A stretch of 64,000 nucleotides of DNA from JAAYYM01 sp964631375 (lineage in GTDB: Bacteria; Bacillota; Clostridia; Lachnospirales; Lachnospiraceae). Location of the stretch: assembly GCA_964631375.1 (NCBI GenBank), contig CAZVYQ010000001.1, positions 95,622 to 159,621 on the forward strand, read 5' to 3'. Under the pieces are notes generated by a model. The model was not told the origin of the DNA. It saw only the letters and a list, made by a program, of their open reading frames with translations, and made no database searches. Made by a program: the position numbers and the translations under genes. Shown one piece after another: positions 1 through 7,125 of the stretch. Numbering within the stretch: position 1 is the first letter of the stretch; the number at the start of each line of letters is the position of its first letter.

Positions 1-241
1 CCTTGATTGGTCTGAACCCATAAATCTCGCCGTTGCAGACCACCATACTTTCCCGGTACACAAATGGCTGCATTCCGTTTTCTGAAAGCCCCATAATGGA
101 TAATCTCTCAAATCCCAACATGCCTCCTTCAAAAGAAACGATTCTCTGCATATCCGGTCCTCTTGAAATAGTCCTGTCGAAGTATTGTTTTAATTCTTCC
201 TTTGTTAAACTCTTGCCTAAATATCCCATAATTGAACACAT
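1..241 (-). CDS. asnB: Asparagine synthase (glutamine-hydrolysing), 5' end only
   Basis: The first 80 codons of a gene that leaves the window at its left edge. The protein begins MCSIMGYLG, so Cys2 becomes the N-terminal nucleophile of a class II glutamine amidotransferase once Met is removed. A G-F-E-R-L-S-I segment lies near residues 43-49 and the N-G-E-I-Y motif near 70-74, as in AsnB (aspartate + glutamine + ATP to asparagine). The start is fixed by an AGGAGGT ribosome site a few bases upstream. It follows carB by 30 nt on the same strand, so it is probably the last or a late gene of the purF-carA-carB operon. The synthetase domain is outside the window, so another class II amidotransferase (for example GlmS- or PurF-like) is not fully excluded, but the N-terminal pattern fits AsnB best. 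Confidence 0.85.
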   Translation of the reverse strand, partial: MCSIMGYLGKSLTKEELKQYFDRTISRGPDMQRIVSFEGGMLGFERLSIMGLSENGMQPFVYRESMVVCNGEIYGFRPIK

Positions 242-271
242 GAGCAGGCACCTCCTTCTATTTTCTGTACA

Positions 272-3200
272 TTAAGCATTAATGGTAGAAACACAGACGG
301 TCAATTCCTCGAGTACATCCAGCAACACACGCACTGTATCAAGTGAAGTAAACATCGTGATATTATTTTCTGTAGCACAGCGTCTGATTGCAACGCCGTC
401 TTCGTAATGAACACCGGACAGAATCGCACGTGTATTGATGACATAGCTGACATATCCTGCCCGGATGGAATTGAGTATCTCCTCACTTCCTTCACTCAGT
501 TTGCGCCGAACCCTTGTACGAATTCCATGTAGCTTCAGAAAATCAGCTGTTCCAATCGTGGCCTCAATGTTAAATCCCATTTCATAAAATCGTCTGATCA
601 GTGGTAGGGCTTCTTCCTTGTCTTCATCTGCAAGTGTTACCATAACAGTTCCATAATTCTGCAGCTTGATACCGGATGCAATCAATGCCTTGTACATGGC
701 ACGATGCAGCTTGGTATCATAACCAATTGCTTCACCTGTAGACTTCATCTCAGGTGAAAGATAAGCATCCATACCCTTCAACTTTAGGAATGAAAATGCA
801 GGAGCCTTGACATACCAACGCTTTTTCTCCTCCTGATACAAAGTAAAGAAACCTTGCTCTTTCAAACTGATCCCTAAAATAACAAGTGTTGCTATATCAG
901 CCAGAGGATACCCTGTTGCCTTTGACAGAAATGGCACTGTCCTGGAGGAACGCGGGTTGACTTCAATGATATATACATCCTCATGTTCATCTACAATAAA
1001 CTGTATATTGTATAGACCGATAATACCGATTGCAAGTCCAAGTGTCTTTGTATACCTGAGAATCGTACCCTTCACCTTGTCCGAAATGCTAAAGGGTGGA
1101 TATACACTAATGGAATCACCAGAATGTACACCGGTTCTCTCTACTAACTCCATGATTCCGGGAACAAACACGTCCCTGCCGTCACAGATGGCATCAACCT
1201 CCACTTCTTTGCCTCTGATATAACGATCAATCAAAACCGGTTGATCCTCATCTACCTCAACAGCATTCTTCAGATAATGACGCATATCACTTTCCTTGGA
1301 AACGATCTGCATGGCACGTCCACCAAGTACAAAGCTTGGACGAACCAACACCGGATATCCGATCTCACCCGCTACCCTGACTCCATCTTCAACGTTTGTA
1401 ACTGCACGTCCTTGCGGTCTGGGTATGTTCTGTTCAAGCAACAACTGTTCAAATGAATCCCTGTTCTCTGCCTTCTCAATGGCATCACAATCCGTTCCGA
1501 TCAGCTTCACACCGTATTCCTTAAGCGGTCCTGCCAGGTTGACTGCTGTCTGGCCTCCGAGAGATGCAATCACACCCTCCGGCTGTTCCAGTTCTATGAT
1601 ATTCATAACGTCCTCTACACACAGCGGTTCAAAATAAAGCTTATCTGAGGTTGTATAATCTGTTGAAACAGTCTCCGGATTATTATTGATAATAATAGCT
1701 TCATAGCCAGCCTGCTTAATCGTTCTGACAGCATGAACCGTAGAATAATCAAATTCCACACCCTGACCGATTCGAATGGGTCCCGAGCCAAGCACAATGA
1801 TCTTCTTTTGTGTCGATACGATTGATTCATTTTCTTCCTCATAGGTAGAATAGAAATAAGGAATATAACTCTCAAACTCCGAGGCACAGGTATCGATCAT
1901 TTTATACACCGGGAAGATCTCATATTTCCTTCTGAGATCAAAGACCTCATGTGGTGTCATCTGCCATAAAGCTGCAATCTCCTGATCTGCAAAGCCCATC
2001 TTCTTTGCCTGATATAACACCTGTGTATTTCCAATGGATTGCTGTAACAGCTTTTCCATCTCGACAATATGAATGATCTTATGTAGGAAAATCATGTCTA
2101 TTTCCGTAACGTCCGCTATTTTTTTAATATCTTCGTTTCTTCTGAACAATTCTGCAATGGCATAAATACGATCATCTGTCCCGTTCTTAATATAGGAATA
2201 CATATCACCCGTTGTCATTGCGTCAAATTTACTATGATGAAGATGATATACCCCTATTTCCAGCGATCTGACTGCTTTTAACAAACTCTCCTCCAAAGTC
2301 CTCCCGACACTCATGACCTCTCCCGTTGCCTTCATCTGAGTACCCAGAGTATTCTGTGCATCTGCAAATTTATCAAACGGAAACCTTGGCATTTTCGTCA
2401 CAACATAATCCAGTGCCGGCTCAAAGGATGCCAGTGTATTTGCAAGCTGAATCTCGTCCAGATTCATACCTACACTGATCTTTGCAGATACTCTTGCGAT
2501 TGGATAGCCACTCGCCTTAGAGGCAAGTGCTGAGGAACGTGACACCCTTGGATTGACCTCAATCAGATAGTATTGGAACGATTTCGGATCCAGAGCAAAC
2601 TGTACATTACATCCGCCTCTGATCCGAAGTGCTCTGATCATCTTCAATGCACTGTCACGTAACATATGATATTCTTTATTGGTCAGTGTCTGCGACGGGC
2701 ATACTACGATAGAATCTCCTGTATGTATTCCAACAGGATCCAGATTTTCCATATTGCAGATCGTAATTGCTGTGTCATTCGCATCTCTCATAACCTCATA
2801 TTCTATTTCCTTATAACCTTTTACACTCTTTTCAATCAACACCTGATGTACCGGTGACAGCTGCAGTGCATTTTTGATCAATGAAAGTAATTCTCTCTCA
2901 TCTTCTGCAAATCCACCGCCTGTACCTCCCAGAGTGAAAGCAGGACGGATCACAACTGGATATCCGATTTGTTGTGCAGCTCTCATAGCTTCCTCTTTCG
3001 CCTCTGCGATCAGTGATGGTAACACCGGTTCTCCCAAGCTTTCACACAGTTCCTTGAACAGTTCTCTGTCCTCAGCCTGTTCTATGGAATGGCTGTCCGT
3101 TCCGAGCAGTTCTACATTACATTCCTTAAGAATATTTTTCTTTTCCAGCTGTATCGCCAGATTTAATCCTGTCTGTCCACCGATTCCGGGCAATATCGCA

Positions 3201-3451
3201 TCAGGACGCTCTTTTCGGATGATGCGGGCTATGAATTCCAGTGTCAGCGGCTCCATGTATACCTGATCTGCAATGGTGGTATCTGTCATAATCGTAGCAG
3301 GATTTGAATTGCAGAGTATGACCTCGTATCCTTCCTCCTTCAATGCCAGACATGCCTGTGTTCCCGCATAATCAAACTCTGCAGCCTGACCGATCACGAT
3401 CGGCCCTGATCCAATGACCAGTATTCTCTTTAGATCTGTTCTCTTAGGCAT
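272..3451 (-). CDS. carB: Carbamoyl-phosphate synthase large subunit
   Basis: CarB makes carbamoyl phosphate from bicarbonate, ammonia and two ATP, with ammonia channelled from CarA, for pyrimidine and arginine synthesis. The 1059-residue product has the full family length. Two homologous ATP-grasp halves can be seen, with I-G-S-G-P-I near residue 14 and L-G-S-G-P-I near 556, and glycine-rich loops G-G-T-G-G-G and G-G-R-A-M. They are joined by the oligomerisation region and followed by a C-terminal MGS-type allosteric domain (G-F-N-I-E-A-T-I-G-T). The start overlaps the carA stop by 8 nt and follows AAGGAGGT, so translation is probably coupled. No frameshift is seen. Confidence 0.97.
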   Translation of the reverse strand: MPKRTDLKRILVIGSGPIVIGQAAEFDYAGTQACLALKEEGYEVILCNSNPATIMTDTTIADQVYMEPLTLEFIARIIRKERPDAILPGIGGQTGLNLAIQLEKKNILKECNVELLGTDSHSIEQAEDRELFKELCESLGEPVLPSLIAEAKEEAMRAAQQIGYPVVIRPAFTLGGTGGGFAEDERELLSLIKNALQLSPVHQVLIEKSVKGYKEIEYEVMRDANDTAITICNMENLDPVGIHTGDSIVVCPSQTLTNKEYHMLRDSALKMIRALRIRGGCNVQFALDPKSFQYYLIEVNPRVSRSSALASKASGYPIARVSAKISVGMNLDEIQLANTLASFEPALDYVVTKMPRFPFDKFADAQNTLGTQMKATGEVMSVGRTLEESLLKAVRSLEIGVYHLHHSKFDAMTTGDMYSYIKNGTDDRIYAIAELFRRNEDIKKIADVTEIDMIFLHKIIHIVEMEKLLQQSIGNTQVLYQAKKMGFADQEIAALWQMTPHEVFDLRRKYEIFPVYKMIDTCASEFESYIPYFYSTYEEENESIVSTQKKIIVLGSGPIRIGQGVEFDYSTVHAVRTIKQAGYEAIIINNNPETVSTDYTTSDKLYFEPLCVEDVMNIIELEQPEGVIASLGGQTAVNLAGPLKEYGVKLIGTDCDAIEKAENRDSFEQLLLEQNIPRPQGRAVTNVEDGVRVAGEIGYPVLVRPSFVLGGRAMQIVSKESDMRHYLKNAVEVDEDQPVLIDRYIRGKEVEVDAICDGRDVFVPGIMELVERTGVHSGDSISVYPPFSISDKVKGTILRYTKTLGLAIGIIGLYNIQFIVDEHEDVYIIEVNPRSSRTVPFLSKATGYPLADIATLVILGISLKEQGFFTLYQEEKKRWYVKAPAFSFLKLKGMDAYLSPEMKSTGEAIGYDTKLHRAMYKALIASGIKLQNYGTVMVTLADEDKEEALPLIRRFYEMGFNIEATIGTADFLKLHGIRTRVRRKLSEGSEEILNSIRAGYVSYVINTRAILSGVHYEDGVAIRRCATENNITMFTSLDTVRVLLDVLEELTVCVSTINA

Positions 3452-4541
3452 GCTGTTTTACCTCCTTCATCATCTCGATTAAATGGTCAAACAGATATGC
3501 ACTGTCCTGCGGTCCGGGAGCACTCTCCGGATGATACTGGACACTGAATGTATGATCCTTACCCGAACGAAGCCCTTCGATCGTATGATCCAAAAGATTC
3601 ATATGTGTCACCGTCAGTTCTGTGTCTGTAAGGCTGTTGGCATCCACCGCGTAAGAATGGTTCTGAGATGTAATCTCCACCTTTCCTGTCAGCAGATTTT
3701 TCACCGGATGATTACCACCTCTGTGTCCGAATTTCAGTTTATAAGTTTTTGCTCCATACGCCAATGCGATGATCTGATGTCCCAGACAGATTCCAAGCAT
3801 CGGATATCTCCCCTTAATGGTTCTGACCGTCTGAATCACTGGTTCTGCATCCGTCGGATCTCCGGGTCCGTTAGAAATCAGAAGGCCGTCCGGATGCAAT
3901 GCCTCGATCTGTTCTGCCGGCATATTCCAAGGAACAACTGTTACCCGGCAATCACGTTCACATAAGCTTCTTAGGATGTTTAATTTCATGCCACAGTCAA
4001 TTGCCACCACATGATATGCTGCATCCTCACCTCCCATGGTAAAGGTCTGTCTGCTGCTAACTCTGCTCACACCGTCATGTGGCAGTTCCCATTCCTTTAA
4101 AACCCTGAGTCCTTCCTCTCTTGTAACCTCCACGTTAGTGATCAAAGCCTTACAGCTTCCGTAATTACGAATACTCCTAGCCAATTTTCTGGTATCTACT
4201 CCCCAGATCCCTACCACCCCATATTGCTTCATGATCTCCTCTAATGTATGTGTCCCTCTGAAATTAGAAGGCTCATCATTGTATTCTCTGACGACCAGCC
4301 CTCCAATGGTGGGGGTATTGGTTTCATTATCATCATCATTCATTCCGTAATTACCGATCAACGGATACGTCATGACAACAGCCTGATCTGTATAGGACGA
4401 ATCTGACAAAATTTCCTGATAACCCACCATAGAAGTATTAAATACAAGCTCGACCTTCTTCTCTCCGACTGCTCCAAATGCATAGCCCAAATACTCTGAT
4501 CCATCCTCTAATATCAATTTCTGATCAAACTGTTTCATCAT
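3444..4541 (-). CDS. carA: Carbamoyl-phosphate synthase small subunit (glutaminase)
   Basis: CarA hydrolyses glutamine and passes ammonia to CarB. The 365-residue protein has the CPSase small-chain N-terminal domain (L-E-D-G-S-E-Y-L-G, and F-N-T-S-M-V-G-Y-Q-E) and a class I amidotransferase domain. The nucleophile Cys lies in G-I-C-L-G-H-Q and the His-Glu pair in Y-H-P-E-S-A-P-G-P near the C terminus. An upstream in-frame ATG at 4571 exists, but the start at 4541 is preferred because GGAGGTG lies 5-6 nt before it. That ribosome site is inside the last codons of purF, and the two genes overlap by 17 nt, which indicates translational coupling. Confidence 0.95.
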   Translation of the reverse strand: MMKQFDQKLILEDGSEYLGYAFGAVGEKKVELVFNTSMVGYQEILSDSSYTDQAVVMTYPLIGNYGMNDDDNETNTPTIGGLVVREYNDEPSNFRGTHTLEEIMKQYGVVGIWGVDTRKLARSIRNYGSCKALITNVEVTREEGLRVLKEWELPHDGVSRVSSRQTFTMGGEDAAYHVVAIDCGMKLNILRSLCERDCRVTVVPWNMPAEQIEALHPDGLLISNGPGDPTDAEPVIQTVRTIKGRYPMLGICLGHQIIALAYGAKTYKLKFGHRGGNHPVKNLLTGKVEITSQNHSYAVDANSLTDTELTVTHMNLLDHTIEGLRSGKDHTFSVQYHPESAPGPQDSAYLFDHLIEMMKEVKQHA

Positions 4542-5928
4542 ATGGCACCTCCATAGGATAAACCTGATCAAAGCAGGCTTTGCATAACGGCAGCGAACCT
4601 GTCATTTCCTGCAGGTCATTCAGTTGCATATAGCCTAATGAATCTGCTCCAATCCTCTTACAGATCTCATCTGCTGTATAAGAATTGGCGATCAGTTGTG
4701 AATTATCCGGTACATCCGTTCCATAGAAGCAAGGGTACAGAAACGGAGGAGAACTGATTCTGACATGTACCTCTTTTGCTCCTGCATTACGCAGCATAGT
4801 GATCAGATTGGCAATTGTGGTTCCACGTACGATGGAATCATCTATGAGAATCAGCCGCTTACCTCTGACCACACTCTCTAGTACACTCAATTTAATATGT
4901 ACCGCTGATTCACGTTCCTCTTGAGATGGTTTGATAAATGTCCTGCCTACATAACTGTTCTTTTGAAATGCCAAGGCAAACGAAATTCCTGACTGTCTGG
5001 AATAACCTGCTGCTGCAGTCAGACCCGAGTCCGGTACACCGGTTACCAGATCGGCTTCTACCGGATATCTCTTTGCAAGTGCTTCTCCACCTCTGATTCG
5101 TGCATCATATACGTTAATTCCATCAATATTGGAATCCTGTCTTGCGAAATATATGTATTCAAAAATGCAGTGAGCATGTTTTTTACCACATAAGCTTTCA
5201 TCTGACTCAATTCCATCCTCTGTAATCGTGATGATCTCTCCGGGCTTAATGTCTCTGACAAATTCGGCATCAACCGCAGATAATGCACAACTCTCGGAGG
5301 CTAAGATATAACTTCGTCCTCTCCTGCCGAGACAGAGTGGTTTGAGTCCCAACGGATCCCTGACACCCACAAGCTTTCTCGGACTCATGATTAATAAAGC
5401 ATATCCTCCTCTGATCTGCTCTGCTGTCCTCAATACTGCTTCCTCAACAGATGTCGTTTTTGCCCGTTCTCTGGCAATCTGATAGGCAATCACTTCCGAA
5501 TCTGTTGTTCCTCTGAAAATCGCTCCATTCTTCTGCAGTTCTTTTCTCAGAGATGCCGCATTGACAATATTTCCGTTATGTGCCAATGCAAGTGTTCCCT
5601 TGAGATAATTTAAGACTAATGGCTGTGCATTTTCAACGCAGCTGGAACCGGTAGTGGAATATCTGACATGACCGATTCCAATGTTTCCCTGTAGACTCTC
5701 CAAAACCTCTTGGTGAAACACTTCATTGACCAGTCCCATTGCCTTATGATAGCAGATGTTTCCTGCCGGTCCTGCCGTATTGCAGACAGCGATACCCGCT
5801 GATTCCTGCCCTCTGTGCTGTAATGACAACAGTCCATAATAAATTGCATGTTCTGCTCTCATACCCACAGGCTCCCAGATTCCGAACACTCCACATTCTT
5901 CTTTTGGTTTGTCAGCAAATGAAATCAT
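4525..5928 (-). CDS. purF: Amidophosphoribosyltransferase
   Basis: PurF converts PRPP and glutamine to phosphoribosylamine, the first committed step of purine synthesis. The 467-residue protein begins with a short propeptide before E-E-C-G-V-F-G, in which Cys becomes the N-terminal nucleophile after processing, as in Bacillus-type PurF. The class II glutaminase domain (H-R-G-Q-E-S-A-G, N-G-N-I-V-N) is followed by a phosphoribosyltransferase domain with the PRPP loop L-I-D-D-S-I-V-R-G-T-T. A TTG two codons upstream is possible, but GGAGG stands 7 nt before the ATG at 5928. It is the first gene of an operon with carA, carB and asnB, rather than sitting beside other pur genes. Confidence 0.96.
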   Translation of the reverse strand: MISFADKPKEECGVFGIWEPVGMRAEHAIYYGLLSLQHRGQESAGIAVCNTAGPAGNICYHKAMGLVNEVFHQEVLESLQGNIGIGHVRYSTTGSSCVENAQPLVLNYLKGTLALAHNGNIVNAASLRKELQKNGAIFRGTTDSEVIAYQIARERAKTTSVEEAVLRTAEQIRGGYALLIMSPRKLVGVRDPLGLKPLCLGRRGRSYILASESCALSAVDAEFVRDIKPGEIITITEDGIESDESLCGKKHAHCIFEYIYFARQDSNIDGINVYDARIRGGEALAKRYPVEADLVTGVPDSGLTAAAGYSRQSGISFALAFQKNSYVGRTFIKPSQEERESAVHIKLSVLESVVRGKRLILIDDSIVRGTTIANLITMLRNAGAKEVHVRISSPPFLYPCFYGTDVPDNSQLIANSYTADEICKRIGADSLGYMQLNDLQEMTGSLPLCKACFDQVYPMEVPYDETV

Positions 5929-5963
5929 TTCCAAGCCTCCTTATTTGGTTACCCGTAAATCAC

Positions 5964-5996
5964 AAAAAAGGCACTTTGGACATTGTCCAAAGCGCC
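5964..5996 (-). terminator. Intrinsic terminator inside the purF operon leader (candidate attenuator)
   Basis: A 12-bp stem (5970-5981 with 5985-5996, one G-U pair) closes a 3-nt loop and is followed on the minus strand by six T. It lies downstream of the promoter at 6016-6044 and upstream of purF, so transcripts from that promoter must pass it about 10-15 nt after their start. It could also serve as the pyrF terminator for read-through transcription. No alternative antiterminator fold is obvious in the short leader. Confidence 0.85.
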
Positions 5997-6015
5997 TTCG
6001 CTCTCTTAAAGAAAT

Positions 6016-6044
6016 AATATAATCCTTTTTTATAAACCTGTCAA
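6016..6044 (-). promoter_or_regulatory. Sigma-A promoter for purF-carA-carB-asnB
   Basis: On the minus strand TTGACA (6039-6044), a 17-bp spacer and TATATT (6016-6021) lie just after the pyrF stop codon. This is a near-consensus vegetative promoter. The predicted start is around 6008-6010, giving a leader of roughly 80 nt that contains the terminator hairpin at 5964-5996. Confidence 0.8.
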
Positions 6045-6047
6045 CTC

Positions 6048-6983
6048 CTAAATTGATATAGCCTGTTCCAGATCCGCCTTCATGTCTAGTACAGCCTGTC
6101 TGGATGCTTCTTCATAGTGTTCCTCACCATAAGCTGCATACTGTTCACTTCGATATGCTGCTATGATTCCTCTGGAGGAATTCACGATCGCACCCAATCC
6201 ATCCTGATTAAAGAAGTGAGCAAGATCCTTTCCTTTTCCACCCTGTGCTCCATAGCCCGGCACCAGTATATATGTCCTTGGCATCAATTTACGAAGTGTC
6301 TTTCCCATCTGTGGATAGGTTGCCCCGACCACAGCTCCGATATAGCTGTATGGATACCGTTCACTCATACATTGTTCGCCCCACTCAGCAATTTTCATTC
6401 CGACATTTTCATATAACGGTCTGTGGTTTTCTTCAAAGCATTGATCCTGAAACTCACCGCTGCTCGGATTAGAGGTTTTTGCAAGAATGAAAATTCCCTT
6501 ATTCTCCTCTTTGCAGACCTTCAGGAATGGATTGATTCCATCTGAGCCAAGATAAGGATTAACGGTCGCAAAATCCTCATTGAAAGCGGCGATTTTCTTT
6601 GTTCCGACCTCCACCTTGCCAAGGTGTGCAACTGCATAGGCTGCCGAAGTCGAACCAATATCTCCTCGCTTAACATCCCCAATTACAACCAACCCCTTTT
6701 CCTTGCAGTACTTAACCGTCTTGTCAAAGGCAACGATACCCGGAACACCAAACTGCTCATACATGGCAATCTGGGGCTTTACAGCAGGGATCAGATCATA
6801 AACTGCATCTATAATGCCCTGATTGAATCGCCAGATGGCTTCTGCTGCACCCTCCAGCGTCTCTCCATATGCCTCAAATGCCTGACATAAAATATGCGTC
6901 GGTATGTAGGAAAGCATGGGATCCAGCCCAACTACAATCGGCGCATTCTTTTTCTGAATCTGTTCAATTAATTGATTGATCAT
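6048..6983 (-). CDS. pyrF: Orotidine 5'-phosphate decarboxylase (long form)
   Basis: PyrF decarboxylates OMP to UMP, the last step of de novo pyrimidine synthesis. The 311-residue protein belongs to the longer PyrF subfamily. It has V-G-L-D-P near the N terminus and the catalytic G-D-V-K-R-G-D-I motif, whose Lys and Asp residues form the active-site array. It also has the C-terminal phosphate-binding region V-P-G-Y-G-A-Q-G-G and N-S-S-R-G-I. The start at 6983 is chosen over an upstream ATG at 7034 because GGAGGG lies 5-6 nt before it. It has its own putative promoter, and the following operon begins with another promoter right after its stop. Confidence 0.95.
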   Translation of the reverse strand: MINQLIEQIQKKNAPIVVGLDPMLSYIPTHILCQAFEAYGETLEGAAEAIWRFNQGIIDAVYDLIPAVKPQIAMYEQFGVPGIVAFDKTVKYCKEKGLVVIGDVKRGDIGSTSAAYAVAHLGKVEVGTKKIAAFNEDFATVNPYLGSDGINPFLKVCKEENKGIFILAKTSNPSSGEFQDQCFEENHRPLYENVGMKIAEWGEQCMSERYPYSYIGAVVGATYPQMGKTLRKLMPRTYILVPGYGAQGGKGKDLAHFFNQDGLGAIVNSSRGIIAAYRSEQYAAYGEEHYEEASRQAVLDMKADLEQAISI

Positions 6984-7006
6984 CTTGTCCCTCCGTGTTT
7001 TGTAAT

Positions 7007-7034
7007 ATAGTATCATATATTCATAAATATGCAA
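7007..7034 (-). promoter_or_regulatory. Putative pyrF promoter
   Basis: On the minus strand TTGCAT (7029-7034), a 16-bp spacer and TACTAT (7007-7012) precede pyrF. Both hexamers are imperfect, so this is a moderate call. Confidence 0.5.
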
Positions 7035-7056
7035 GTACTTTTTTCATTCCGCAAAG

Positions 7057-7085
7057 GAAGGAAATGCAAACCTCACATTTCCTTC
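7057..7085 (-). terminator. Hairpin after nrdD
   Basis: A perfect 10-bp inverted repeat, GAAGGAAATG (7057-7066) with CATTTCCTTC (7076-7085), lies between the nrdD stop and the pyrF promoter. The downstream T-tract on the minus strand is weak, so this is a likely but not strong terminator. Confidence 0.5.
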
Positions 7086-7125
7086 TCTCCGTCCATCTTA
7101 CATATTAGATCCGCAAAACTTCCCT

